From assembly GCF_004004515.1 (NCBI RefSeq), contig NZ_RXOL01000007.1, positions 1 through 64,000 of the forward strand: a DNA stretch of 64,000 nt, read 5' to 3'. A program made the position numbers and the translations under genes. Numbering within the stretch: position 1 is the first letter of the stretch; every line of letters starts with the position of its first letter. The notes beneath the pieces were generated by a model. The model had not been told where the DNA came from, ran no database searches, and saw only the letters and a program-made list of their open reading frames with translations. The DNA comes from Croceicoccus ponticola. Lineage in GTDB: Bacteria > Pseudomonadota > Alphaproteobacteria > Sphingomonadales > Sphingomonadaceae. Shown here one piece after another: positions 28,605-37,338 of the stretch.

Positions 28605-29325
28605 GGCAAAAACCCAGCGCATGGTGCTGATCGGCGCGACCGGACTTGTCGGCATGAGCCTGATCGCACAAGGGCGCGATTTCCCGCATGTGCGCCTGAC
28701 CGCGCTGGCCCGCAGGGAAGCGCCGCTGCCCGATGGCGCGCGGATGGAAATGATCATCGCCGATCCCGCCAATTGGCCGGGGGCCATCGCCGACATGAAG
28801 CCCGACGTGCTGGCCTGCGCGCTGGGCACCACATGGCAAAAGGCGGGCAAGGACGAACAGGCGTTCCGGGCGGTCGATTACGGTCTCGTTCTGCAATGCG
28901 CCAAGGCGGCGGCGCATGCGGGCACGCGCCAGATGGTGACGATCAGCTCGGTCGGCGCGGACCCGCATGCAAAATCGTTTTACCTGCGCGTTAAGGGCGA
29001 GCTGGAAGAGGCGATCAAGAAGCTCGACTTCCAGCGGGTCGATATCCTGCGCCCCGGCCTGTTGCGCGGGCATCGCGGAGATGACCGCCGGACGGCCGAA
29101 CGCCTCGCCATCGCGGCCAGCCCGCTGCTCGACGTTGTGCTTCACGGTCAGTACCGGCGATTTCGATCGATCGGGGCAGACGACGTCGCGCGGGCGATGC
29201 TGGCCCTGGCGGGGGCAAAATCGGATGGGCGTTTCCTGCATGACAATGACGGAATCCATCGCGCGCCGGTAATGGCTCGTGCCCAACGCGGGATTTTCCC
29301 CGTCGCATCGTCGCTCTCCGATTGA
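28597..29325 (+). CDS. NAD(P)-binding Rossmann-fold protein (atypical SDR)
   Basis: A 242-residue protein with the nucleotide-binding VLIGATGLVGMSL, ARREAPLP, the conserved ISSVGADPHAKSFYLRVKGELE (Ser and Lys at the catalytic places, Tyr followed by LRVK) and DILRPGLLRG, as in the YwnB/oxidoreductase HTATIP2-like atypical SDRs. It overlaps dgt by eight bases, which implies coupled expression. The substrate is unknown. Confidence 0.87.
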   Translation: MSEAKTQRMVLIGATGLVGMSLIAQGRDFPHVRLTALARREAPLPDGARMEMIIADPANWPGAIADMKPDVLACALGTTWQKAGKDEQAFRAVDYGLVLQCAKAAAHAGTRQMVTISSVGADPHAKSFYLRVKGELEEAIKKLDFQRVDILRPGLLRGHRGDDRRTAERLAIAASPLLDVVLHGQYRRFRSIGADDVARAMLALAGAKSDGRFLHDNDGIHRAPVMARAQRGIFPVASSLSD

Positions 29326-29367
29326 CTTGGCCGACGCGCGCGGACACAGGTTCGGCACGTCGCTGAC

Positions 29368-29586
29368 CGCGCGGGAGAGTGTTCGTGATTCGGCCCATCG
29401 GGCTGAAAAGCGGACCGCCGAAGGAGCAACCGCCCCGGAATCTCTCAGGCACAATGGACCGTGCCGGTCGATAGCGACACTCTGGAAAGCGTGCCTGGCC
29501 GTAATCGCGGCGGCACCACCGAAGGGGTAACTTCGCACCTTTGACGGCGCGGGGGAAAGCTCTCAGGTTTCCGTGACAGAGGGGGC
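29368..29586 (+). promoter_or_regulatory. Tandem glycine riboswitch (two aptamers) before gcvT
   Basis: Two aptamer-like units stand in tandem. The first, about 29368-29466, has the GCGGGAGAGTGTTCG start and the CCGAAGGAGCAACCGCC / TCTCTCAGGCAC core; the second, about 29467-29586, has ACACTCTGGAAAGCG, CACCGAAGGGGTAAC and CTCTCAGGTTTCCGTGACAGA. These are the conserved blocks of the gcvT element, which binds glycine and, in most cases, turns on the glycine cleavage genes that follow. The unit boundaries are approximate. Confidence 0.93.
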
Positions 29587-29641
29587 CGGTGGGTTGCACG
29601 TTCGCGGCCCGCGAGGCCGACTTTTGACGACGGAGCCAGTG

Positions 29642-30793
29642 TTGACCGATACCGAGAACGAAGTAGCCGAAACTTTCGAAGAGCCGGCCATCGAAAAGCT
29701 GCCGCTCGATGCATGGCATCGCGCTCACGGCGCACGCATGGTGCCGTTCGCGGGCTATGAAATGCCCATCCAATACGCGGGCCCGCTTGGGGGCATCATC
29801 GCCGAGCATAACTGGACACGTGAAAGCGCGGGCCTGTTCGACGTGTCGCATATGGGACAGATCTCGGTGTCGGGTGACGGCGTTGCCGAAGCGCTGGAGG
29901 CGTTGATGCCCGGCGATTTTTCGGCGCTGAAGCCGGGCCGGATGCGTTATTCGATGCTGCTCGACGAACATGGCGGCATCCTTGACGACTTGATGGTGAC
30001 GAATGCGGGGGATCGCTTCGTGCTGGTCGTGAACGGCGCGACGAAGTGGGAAGACATCGGTCACTTGCGCGAATACCTGCCCGACGAAATCACGCTCAAT
30101 TATCACGATGAACAGGCGCTATTGGCGCTGCAGGGGCCAAAGTCGGCGGATGCGCTGGGCAGGCTCGTGCCCGCAGTGCAGGAACTCGTCTTCATGCAGG
30201 GCACCGAAGCCATGTGGGGCGACGTCCCGCTCTACATCACTCGCAGCGGCTATACCGGAGAGGATGGGTTCGAAATTTCCGTCCCCGCCGAAAGCGCGAC
30301 CGCGCTGGCCGACGCGCTGGTCGCGATGGACGAAGTGAAGCCGATCGGGCTTGGCGCCCGCGATTCGCTGCGGCTGGAAGCGGGCCTGCCGCTTTATGGC
30401 CACGACATCTCCGAAGACACCGACCCTGTCAGCGCCTATCTCGCCTTTGCGATATCGAAGAAACGGCGCGAAGATGGCGGCTTTCCGGCGGCGGACACGA
30501 TCCTGACAAGGCTGGCCAACGGGCCGGACACCCGACGTATCGGCCTGATGATCGAAGGCCGCATGGCCGCGCGCGAAGGCGCCGCCATCTTTGCGGGCAA
30601 CGAACAGGTCGGCCAAGTCACCAGCGGCGGCTTTGCGCCGACCATCGGCGCACCCATCGCGATGGGCTATGTCGAAAGCGAACACGCAGCCACCGGCACC
30701 CGGCTGGCCATCGAAGTGCGCGGCAAGATGCTGGCCGCGACCGTAATCGACATGCCCTTCGTTCCCCACCGTTACCACCGCAAGAAGGCCTGA
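29642..30793 (+). CDS. gcvT: Aminomethyltransferase, T protein of the glycine cleavage system
   Basis: A 383-residue T protein, which moves the methylene group from the aminomethyl-lipoyl H protein to tetrahydrofolate. It shows MVPFAGYEMPIQY, SAGLFDVSHMGQI, RMRYSMLLDEHGGILDD, GYTGEDGFEISVP, GLGARDSLRLEAGLPLYGHD and the closing IGLMIEG/VTSGGFAPTIGAPI. The start is TTG 29642, six bases after GGAG (29632-29635); the GTG one codon earlier is too close to the ribosome site. It is the first gene downstream of the glycine riboswitch. Confidence 0.94.
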   Translation: MTDTENEVAETFEEPAIEKLPLDAWHRAHGARMVPFAGYEMPIQYAGPLGGIIAEHNWTRESAGLFDVSHMGQISVSGDGVAEALEALMPGDFSALKPGRMRYSMLLDEHGGILDDLMVTNAGDRFVLVVNGATKWEDIGHLREYLPDEITLNYHDEQALLALQGPKSADALGRLVPAVQELVFMQGTEAMWGDVPLYITRSGYTGEDGFEISVPAESATALADALVAMDEVKPIGLGARDSLRLEAGLPLYGHDISEDTDPVSAYLAFAISKKRREDGGFPAADTILTRLANGPDTRRIGLMIEGRMAAREGAAIFAGNEQVGQVTSGGFAPTIGAPIAMGYVESEHAATGTRLAIEVRGKMLAATVIDMPFVPHRYHRKKA

Positions 30794-30799
30794 AGCCCC

Positions 30800-31171
30800 A
30801 TGACCACCTATTTCACCAAGGACCACGAATGGATTTCGGTCGACGGCCCGATGGGCACGGTCGGCATCACCGATTACGCGCAGGAACAGCTGGGCGACAT
30901 TACCTTCGTCGAGCTTCCGGGCGAGGGCGACAAGGTCGGCAAGGGCGATTCGGTGTCGGTCGTCGATTCGGTGAAGGCTGCGTCGGACGTTTACACCCCG
31001 GTGTCGGGCGAGGTGCGCGAAGCGAACGCCGCGCTCAACGACGAACCGGAACTGGTTAATACGAAGCCCGAAAGCGATGGCTGGTTGTTCAAGGTGCTTC
31101 TGTCGGACGCGTCGGAACTCGACGGCCTGATGGACGAAGCAGCGTACAAGGCATACGTCGACAGCCTCTGA
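30800..31171 (+). CDS. gcvH: Glycine cleavage system H protein
   Basis: A 123-residue lipoyl carrier. The lipoylated Lys59 is in [18 protein letters not shown], and the family start [13 protein letters not shown] and [19 protein letters not shown] are present. It shuttles the aminomethyl group among the P, T and L proteins. It lies six bases after gcvT. Confidence 0.96.
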   Translation: MTTYFTKDHEWISVDGPMGTVGITDYAQEQLGDITFVELPGEGDKVGKGDSVSVVDSVKAASDVYTPVSGEVREANAALNDEPELVNTKPESDGWLFKVLLSDASELDGLMDEAAYKAYVDSL

Positions 31172-31173
31172 CG

Positions 31174-31920
31174 ATGGCGAGGATCGGAACCCCTCAGGCA
31201 TGGGATGCCGCGGCGTACGGGACGACGGGTGCGTTTGTCCCGGCGCTGGGGCAGGCCGTGCTCGACCTGCTCGCACCGATGGCGGGGGAACGTGTCCTCG
31301 ACCTCGGTTGCGGTGACGGGGTGCTGACCGCGCGCATCGCGCAGACCGGCGCCGACGTGCTGGGTTTCGACGCTGACGCGGGCTTGTTGGATCGTGCGCG
31401 AGAACGCGGGCTGACCGTGCGGCAGGGCGATGGACAGGGGCTGGACTTCGACGGTGAATTCGATGCCGTCTTTTCCAACGCCGCCTTGCACTGGATGCCC
31501 GATCACCCGTCCGTCTTTGCCGGGGTGCACCGCGCGTTGATGCCGGGCGGGCGCTTTGCCTGCGAATGCGGCGGGTTCGGCATCATCGCCGCGATCCGCA
31601 CCGCCATCCGCGCCGTGGCGACGGCGCATGGTCTGGACCCGGTCGACCGTCAAAACTATCCCAACGTCGCGCGCGCCCGGCGCGAGCTTGAGGCCGCAGG
31701 CTTTCGCGTCGACAGCATCGCGCTGATCCCGCGCCCGACGCCATTGGCCGATGGCATGGCCGCATGGCTTCACACCTTTCGCCACGGTTTCTTCGATCAG
31801 CAGGACGGGGAGGCGATGATCGCCGAAACCGCGACGCTGCTTGCCCCGCAATTGCAGGACCGGGACGGCAACTGGACCGCCGATTACGTCCGCCTGCGTT
31901 TCCTCGCCTTCAAGGCCTGA
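31174..31920 (+). CDS. Class I SAM-dependent methyltransferase inside the gcv operon
   Basis: A 248-residue methyltransferase with the AdoMet-binding VLDLGCGDGVLTARIAQTGA, GFDADAGLL, the DAVFSNAALHWMPD motif of BioC/Tam/UbiE-type enzymes and MPGGRFACECGG. It starts two bases after gcvH and is followed 23 bp later by gcvPA, so it is transcribed with the glycine cleavage genes and under the same riboswitch. The acceptor is unknown; the location suggests a link to one-carbon metabolism, since AdoMet is fed by methylene-folate, but this is inference. Confidence 0.88.
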   Translation: MARIGTPQAWDAAAYGTTGAFVPALGQAVLDLLAPMAGERVLDLGCGDGVLTARIAQTGADVLGFDADAGLLDRARERGLTVRQGDGQGLDFDGEFDAVFSNAALHWMPDHPSVFAGVHRALMPGGRFACECGGFGIIAAIRTAIRAVATAHGLDPVDRQNYPNVARARRELEAAGFRVDSIALIPRPTPLADGMAAWLHTFRHGFFDQQDGEAMIAETATLLAPQLQDRDGNWTADYVRLRFLAFKA

Positions 31921-31943
31921 AAGCCCCAAGGGACCCATCCGAC

Positions 31944-33305
31944 ATGCGCTACCTGCCCCTGACCCCCACCGACCGCGAGGCCATGCTGGCCACGATCGGC
32001 GCCAGCGAAATAGACCACCTGTTCCGGGACGTTCCGGCAGAGGCGTTGCAGCCCGGCCCGATTGAAGGCCTGCCGATGCATGCCAGCGAGATGGCGGTTG
32101 AAGGGCACATGCGCAGGCTTGCGGCCAAGAACCTGTCGGCGGCGGACGCGCCGTTCTTCCTTGGCGCGGGGGCCTATCGCCATCATATCCCGGCCAGCGT
32201 CGATCACCTGATCCAGCGCGGCGAATTCCTCACCGCGTATACGCCGTATCAGCCCGAAATCGCGCAGGGCACGTTGCAGGTCCTGTTCGAATTCCAGACG
32301 CAGGTCGCCCGCCTGTTCGGCACCGACATCGCCAATGCATCGATGTACGACGGTTCGACCGCATGCTGGGAGGCGATCGCGATGGCCGGGCGCATCACCC
32401 GTCGCGACGGCGTGGTGATCGGACCGATCCATCCGCATTACCTGATGACTGCGCAGACGATGGCGAAGTTCACCAAGGACGAAATCCGCGCCCTTTCCCC
32501 TGCGCTGGTCGCCGATGCCGGTGACGATGCGATGATCGCCATGATCGACGACAAGACTTCGTGCGTCGTCGTGCAATATCCCGACATCCTCGGCCGCATC
32601 CCCGATCTGCGCAAGATCGCTGACGCTGCCCATGCCAAGGGCGCTCTGCTGGTCGCGGTCGTGACCGAACCTGTCGCGCTGGGCATGCTGGAAAGCCCCG
32701 GTGCGCTGGGCGCCGACATCGTGGCGGGCGAAGGGCAGTCGCTGGGAGTCGGACTCAACTTCGGCGGGCCGTACCTCGGCCTGTTCGGCGCGCGGGAAAA
32801 ATACGTGCGCCAGATGCCGGGTCGGCTGTGCGGCGAAACGGTCGACGCCGATGGCAAGCGCGGTTTCGTGCTGACGCTGTCGACGCGCGAACAACATATC
32901 CGCCGCGAAAAGGCGACGAGCAACATCTGCACGAATTCCGGCCTCTGCGCGCTGGCGTTTTCGATCCACATGACGCTCTTGGGCGGCGAAGGACTGGATA
33001 AGCTCGCCCGCATAAACCACGCTCGCGCGGTGGCGGCGGCGGACAAGCTGGCGGCCATTCCGGGCGTCGATCTGGTCAACACCGACGGTTTCTTCAACGA
33101 ATTCACGCTTCGGCTGAACGGCCACGACGCGCGCGAAGTCGCGATGCGACTGGCGAAGCGGGGCATTCTGTCGGGCGTGGCGCTGGGCCGGCTCTATCCC
33201 GATGCGCTCGACTTGTCCGAAGGGCTGGTCGTGTGCGTGACCGAAACCTGTAGCGACGAGGATATCGATGCCCTTGTCGCCGCGCTTGCGGAGGAACTGG
33301 CATGA
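31944..33305 (+). CDS. gcvPA: Glycine decarboxylase subunit 1 (P protein, N-terminal half)
   Basis: A 453-residue subunit of the split P protein: MRYLPLTPTDREAMLATIG at the start, FLGAGAYRHHIPASVDHL, TAYTPYQPEIAQGTLQ, ANASMYDGSTA, VGLNFGGPYLGLFGAREKYVRQMPG and STREQHIRREKATSNICT. It pairs with GcvPB to decarboxylate glycine onto the H protein. The start at 31944 matches the family. Its stop overlaps the gcvPB start by four bases (ATGA). Confidence 0.95.
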   Translation: MRYLPLTPTDREAMLATIGASEIDHLFRDVPAEALQPGPIEGLPMHASEMAVEGHMRRLAAKNLSAADAPFFLGAGAYRHHIPASVDHLIQRGEFLTAYTPYQPEIAQGTLQVLFEFQTQVARLFGTDIANASMYDGSTACWEAIAMAGRITRRDGVVIGPIHPHYLMTAQTMAKFTKDEIRALSPALVADAGDDAMIAMIDDKTSCVVVQYPDILGRIPDLRKIADAAHAKGALLVAVVTEPVALGMLESPGALGADIVAGEGQSLGVGLNFGGPYLGLFGAREKYVRQMPGRLCGETVDADGKRGFVLTLSTREQHIRREKATSNICTNSGLCALAFSIHMTLLGGEGLDKLARINHARAVAAADKLAAIPGVDLVNTDGFFNEFTLRLNGHDAREVAMRLAKRGILSGVALGRLYPDALDLSEGLVVCVTETCSDEDIDALVAALAEELA

Positions 33306-34906
33306 ACGCCCCGAACAAGAGCGGCTGGAAGCCCGAAATGGGCGCTGCTGGCGAAACCGGCGCCCGCCCGATGACGAGCAGCGGCGATGCGGGCCTCGCG
33401 CTCGAAGAACCGCTGATCTTCGAACTGGGCGGTTTCGGCAAATGCGGCGTCGATTTCGATAGCGAGCCTGGCGAAATCAGCCCCGCGCTCGCGAAATTCG
33501 CACGGTCCGCTCCGGTCGACCTGCCGGGTCTGACCGAACCGGAAACCGTGCGCCACTATACCCGTCTGTCGCGTCAGAACTATGCGATCGACCTTGGCCC
33601 GTTCCCGCTGGGTTCGTGCACGATGAAGCACAACCCGCGCCTGAACGAGGCGATGGCCCGGCTGCCCGGTTTCGCCGACATCCACCCGCTGCAACCGATG
33701 GACACGGTGCAGGGCGCGTTCGAGGTGATCGAGCAACTGGCCGACTGGCTGTGCAAGCTGACCGGCATGGAAGCGGTCGCGATGAGCCCCAAGGCGGGCG
33801 CCCATGGCGAACTGTGCGGTATCCTGGCCATGCGCGCGGCGCTGGAGGCGCGCGGCGATGCGCGCGAGGTCATCCTTGTCCCCGAAAGCGCCCACGGCAC
33901 CAATCCGGCGACGGCGGCCTTTGCCGGTTACCGTGTCGAAAACATCCCGGCGACCAAGGACGGGCGGGTCGATCTCGATGCGTTGAAATCGCGGCTTGGC
34001 CCCGACGTTGCCGGCGTGATGATCACCAACCCCAACACCTGCGGCCTGTTCGAGCGGGAGATGAAGGCGATTTCCGACGCGGTCCATGCCGCGGGCGGGC
34101 TCGTCTATTGCGATGGCGCGAACTTCAACGCCATCGTCGGCAAGGTGCGCCCCGGCGACCTTGGCATCGATGCGATGCACATCAACCTGCACAAGACGTT
34201 TTCCACCCCGCACGGTGGCGGCGGGCCGGGTTCGGGCCCGGTAGTGCTGTCGGCACGGCTTGCGCCCTTTGCGCCGATCCCGTTCGTGCGCCGCGACGAA
34301 AAGGGCCGGCTGCGGCTGATTGAGGAACGCGGGGCCAAGGAACACTTGCCGCAGACGTTTGGGCGCATGACCGCGTTCCATGGCCAGATGGGCATGTTCA
34401 CCCGCGCGCTCACTTATATCCTCAGCCACGGCGTCGACGGATTGCGCCAAGTGGCCGAGGATGCGGTGTTGAACGCGAACTATGTCCTGCGCAGTCTTGA
34501 GGACGTGCTGGACGCGCCGTTCGCCCACGCCGGGCCGTGCATGCACGAAGCATTGTTCAGCGACGACGACCTGCCCGAAGGTTTCTCCACGCTCGACATC
34601 GCAAAGGGCCTGATCGACGAAGGGTTCCACCCGATGACGGTGTACTTCCCGCTCGTCGTCCACGGCGCGATGCTGATCGAACCGACAGAGACGGAGAGCA
34701 AGGCGGGGCTGGACCGCTTCATCGGGTCGATGCGCAGCCTTGCCGAACGGGCACAGGCAAAGGACGAAAGCCTCAAGACTGCGCCCCATTACGCCCCGCG
34801 CCGTCGCCTTGATGAAACCCGCGCCGCGCGCAAGCCGGTGCTGGTCTACAAGGGAGAAGGGGTGCCCCCGGGCGAACCGAGCTTGTCCGAAATCGGCGGA
34901 AGCTGA
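33302..34906 (+). CDS. gcvPB: Glycine decarboxylase subunit 2 (P protein, C-terminal half)
   Basis: A 534-residue PLP-binding half of the split P protein. The PLP Lys298 is in HINLHKTFSTPHGGGGPG; FPLGSCTMKHNPRLNEA, GAHGELCGILAM and VPESAHGTNPATAAFAGY precede it. With GcvPA it forms the decarboxylase. The ATG overlaps the preceding stop. The first 30 residues are a Lys/Gly/Ser-rich extension compared with homologues. Confidence 0.95.
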   Translation: MNAPNKSGWKPEMGAAGETGARPMTSSGDAGLALEEPLIFELGGFGKCGVDFDSEPGEISPALAKFARSAPVDLPGLTEPETVRHYTRLSRQNYAIDLGPFPLGSCTMKHNPRLNEAMARLPGFADIHPLQPMDTVQGAFEVIEQLADWLCKLTGMEAVAMSPKAGAHGELCGILAMRAALEARGDAREVILVPESAHGTNPATAAFAGYRVENIPATKDGRVDLDALKSRLGPDVAGVMITNPNTCGLFEREMKAISDAVHAAGGLVYCDGANFNAIVGKVRPGDLGIDAMHINLHKTFSTPHGGGGPGSGPVVLSARLAPFAPIPFVRRDEKGRLRLIEERGAKEHLPQTFGRMTAFHGQMGMFTRALTYILSHGVDGLRQVAEDAVLNANYVLRSLEDVLDAPFAHAGPCMHEALFSDDDLPEGFSTLDIAKGLIDEGFHPMTVYFPLVVHGAMLIEPTETESKAGLDRFIGSMRSLAERAQAKDESLKTAPHYAPRRRLDETRAARKPVLVYKGEGVPPGEPSLSEIGGS

Positions 34907-34961
34907 CAGCGTTGCCGCCCCCCTTCGTCGCTGCCATAAGCGCAGGCGGGGAAGAGGGGCG

Positions 34962-35984
34962 ATGATGCTGAACCGGATTACCAACTTGTTCGCAGTGTGG
35001 ACCGTGCTCGGCGTGGGCTGGGCGTGGATGGCGCCCGATCAGTTCGCATGGGTCACGGACGGATCGATCCGGCCGCTGGGCCAGCCGCTCGTGTCCGTCA
35101 TGCTGGGTGTCATCATGCTGGGCATGGGGTTGACGCTGACGCTGGCCGATTTCCACCGTGTCGCGAAAATGCCGCGAGCAGTTTTGGCGGGCGTCGTCCT
35201 ACAATTCACGATCATGCCGCTGACCGGTGCGGGACTTGCCGCCGCGTTCGCACTGCCGACGGGGCTGGCGGTCGGCATCATCCTTGTCGCGTGTTGTCCC
35301 GGCGGCACGGCCAGCAACGTCATCGCGTTCATGGCGCGGGCCAATGTCGCGCTGTCGGTAACCTTGACGATGGCATCCACCATGATCGCGATCGTCCTCA
35401 CCCCGCTGCTGACGGGCTGGCTGGCGGGCGTCTATATCGAGATCGACAGGTGGGAGCTGTTTACCGGTATGGTCTCCGTCGTCCTGATCCCGGTTGTCGT
35501 GGGCGTCGCGCTGGCGCGAACCGTGCCGCGGCTGACCCATCGCATCGCCCCTGTTGCTCCGCTCGTGTCGATACTGTTCGTCGTCATCATCGTGGCGGGG
35601 ATCGTCGCGAAATCGAAACCGCTGATAGAAGCGCATGCCGGCGTGCTGCTGGCGGCGCTTTTCCTGCTTCACGCCATCGGCTTTGCGCTGGGCTGGGCGA
35701 TCAGCCGGATGCTCGGGTTTGGTCGAAACGAGACACGCACCATTTCGATCGAGGTCGGCATGCAGAATTCCGGTCTGGGGGCGAGCCTTGCGTCGGCGCC
35801 ATCTTTCGCGGCGCAGTTCGTCAACCCGATGCAGGCCGCGCTGGCTCCGGTGCCGGCCGCGATTTCGGCGGTCTATCACGTCGTCATCGGTTCGATCCTC
35901 GCCGCGATCTGGCAACATGGCGCCGATGTGGCCAAGTCGGATGGTGTGGTCGACGATACTTCCGCTGAGGAGGCGCTGGCCTGA
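34962..35984 (+). CDS. Bile acid:sodium symporter family transporter
   Basis: A 340-residue polytopic membrane protein of the BASS family (about 9-10 helices). The family motifs LGVIMLGMGLTLTLADF, CCPGGTASNVIAFMARANVALSVTLT and SIEVGMQNSGLGASLA are all present, with the two crossing-helix motifs of the sodium-binding sites. Bacterial relatives take up organic anions with sodium; the substrate here is unknown. The ATG ATG at 34962 follows GAAGAGGGGCG. Its stop overlaps the next start (TGATG at 35984). Confidence 0.9.
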   Translation: MMLNRITNLFAVWTVLGVGWAWMAPDQFAWVTDGSIRPLGQPLVSVMLGVIMLGMGLTLTLADFHRVAKMPRAVLAGVVLQFTIMPLTGAGLAAAFALPTGLAVGIILVACCPGGTASNVIAFMARANVALSVTLTMASTMIAIVLTPLLTGWLAGVYIEIDRWELFTGMVSVVLIPVVVGVALARTVPRLTHRIAPVAPLVSILFVVIIVAGIVAKSKPLIEAHAGVLLAALFLLHAIGFALGWAISRMLGFGRNETRTISIEVGMQNSGLGASLASAPSFAAQFVNPMQAALAPVPAAISAVYHVVIGSILAAIWQHGADVAKSDGVVDDTSAEEALA

Positions 35985-36463
35985 TGGCATTTCTTACCCG
36001 CGACAGCGACAGCCCGAATGTAGGATTTCCGCCGCCGTTGGTCTTTGTGGGCTTTTTGTTGATCGGCTGTGCGATCGATGACTTGTTCGGGTTGAACCCG
36101 GCCATCTCGAACAGCGTTCGCGTTGTTTTGGGCGGCGGTGCGATCCTGATCGGCTGCGCCTTCGTGCTTGGCGCGCTGCTGCGTTTTCGCAAGGCGGGGA
36201 ACAATCCCGAACCTTGGAAGCGCGACACTGCGTTCGTAGCGGAAGGCGTTTATCGCATCACGCGCAACCCGATGTATCTGGGCATGGTGATCGCGAGTTT
36301 CGGCATCGCCGTTGCGGCCAATTGCCTTGGCGGATTGCTGACCCTGCCGCTGTCGATAGTTGCCATTCATACGCAAGTGATCCGGCGCGAAGAGTCGTAT
36401 CTCTCCGCCACGTTCGGGGATGAATACCGGGAATATTGCCGACATGTCCGACGCTGGATCTGA
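35984..36463 (+). CDS. Isoprenylcysteine carboxyl methyltransferase-like membrane protein
   Basis: A 159-residue membrane protein of the ICMT/PEMT-like family, with about four helices and the AdoMet-binding GVYRITRNPMYLGMVIASFG and REESYLSATFGDEYREYCRHVRRWI end motifs. Bacterial members methylate phospholipids, isoprenoids or unknown small molecules. It overlaps the transporter stop by one base and the next gene by about 20 bases, so it lies in a three-gene operon. Confidence 0.88.
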   Translation: MAFLTRDSDSPNVGFPPPLVFVGFLLIGCAIDDLFGLNPAISNSVRVVLGGGAILIGCAFVLGALLRFRKAGNNPEPWKRDTAFVAEGVYRITRNPMYLGMVIASFGIAVAANCLGGLLTLPLSIVAIHTQVIRREESYLSATFGDEYREYCRHVRRWI

Positions 36464-37088
36464 ACCGCAGCCCTTCGAACTCGGGCCCGGGGCGGGCAAG
36501 CAGCACGCGCCCGCAACCCTGCGTAACCGCGAGCCTATCGCCGCAATGCTTGTGGAGCTTTTGCCGAAGACCGGCACCGTGCTTGAGATCGCGAGCGGCA
36601 CCGGCGAGCACGTTGTGCATTTCGCGCGCTGTTTCCCCGATTTAACCTGGCAGCCGACCGACGTTTCGGCAGATGCGCTGCGTTCCATTGCAGCATGGCG
36701 GGATGACACGGGCTTGGACAACATCCTGCCGCCACATCAGCTCGACCTCACGTCGGGCGTATGGCCGGCGATAAAGGTCGATGCGATCTTTTGCGCAAAC
36801 ATGACCCATATCGCGCCATGGGCCGCGACGGTGGGGCTATTCGAGGGCGCTCGGCAAATCCTTAAGCGGGATGGTGCCCTTATCCTCTATGGACCGTTTT
36901 TCGAACGGGATGTCGGGACTGCGCCGTCGAACTTGTCCTTCGACCTCAGCCTGAGGGCGCGCGATCCGAACTGGGGCCTGCGCGATCTGGCGCAAGTCGA
37001 CAAGCTGGCTGTAGAGCATGGGATGCGGCGCACGCGGCGTATCTCGATGCCTGCCAACAACCTGATGCTAGTCTACCAAGCATCATAG
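36444..37088 (+). CDS. DUF938 (SAM-dependent methyltransferase-like) protein
   Basis: A 214-residue protein of the DUF938 family. It has RNREPIAAMLVELLP, the AdoMet-fold EIASGTGEHVVHFARCFPDLTWQPTDV, INCANMTHIAPW-like CANMTHIAPW and LYGPFFERD. A methyltransferase fold is expected but activity has not been shown for most of this family. The ATG at 36444 (MSDAGSEPQPF) was chosen over 36420; both overlap the preceding gene. Confidence 0.85.
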   Translation: MSDAGSEPQPFELGPGAGKQHAPATLRNREPIAAMLVELLPKTGTVLEIASGTGEHVVHFARCFPDLTWQPTDVSADALRSIAAWRDDTGLDNILPPHQLDLTSGVWPAIKVDAIFCANMTHIAPWAATVGLFEGARQILKRDGALILYGPFFERDVGTAPSNLSFDLSLRARDPNWGLRDLAQVDKLAVEHGMRRTRRISMPANNLMLVYQAS

Positions 37089-37092
37089 AAAA

Positions 37093-37121
37093 GGCCCGCC
37101 GGACAATCTGTCCGACGGGCC
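37093..37121 (-). terminator. Terminator of the entericidin gene (may serve both strands)
   Basis: Arms 37093-37105 and 37109-37121 form a 13-bp stem with a 3-nt loop. The one imperfect pair is G-U in the minus-strand RNA, followed there by UUUUC. On the plus strand the same hairpin lies just after the DUF938 stop but lacks a U-run. Confidence 0.85.
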
Positions 37122-37149
37122 GTTGCGCTAAATTGGGATTAGAAAGGGA

Positions 37150-37278
37150 TCAGACCGCGTCGTCGCCGGCTTCACCAACAGATTCGACGTCTTGGCCAAG
37201 GCCCTTGACAGTGTTGCAAGCCGAAGCCGAAAGCGTAATGCCGACCAGCGCGGTGGCGAGAAGAATACGACGGATCAT
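37150..37278 (-). CDS. Entericidin A/B family lipoprotein
   Basis: A 42-residue lipoprotein, MIRRILLATALVGITLSASAC with lipobox SASAC, then NTVKGLGQDVESVGEAGD. The mature part with N-T-(V)-K-G-x-G-x-D is the signature of entericidin lipoproteins, small envelope proteins described as toxin or antitoxin in E. coli. The ribosome site AAGGAAG lies seven bases before the ATG. Only one such gene is visible, with its own terminator; no partner is near, so a toxin-antitoxin role is not supported here. Confidence 0.88.
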   Translation of the reverse strand: MIRRILLATALVGITLSASACNTVKGLGQDVESVGEAGDDAV

Positions 37279-37338
37279 AGGACTTCCTTTCCTGAGTAAC
37301 TTGAATGCGATAACGCACCCGAAGTGATGCGGTTCCCC

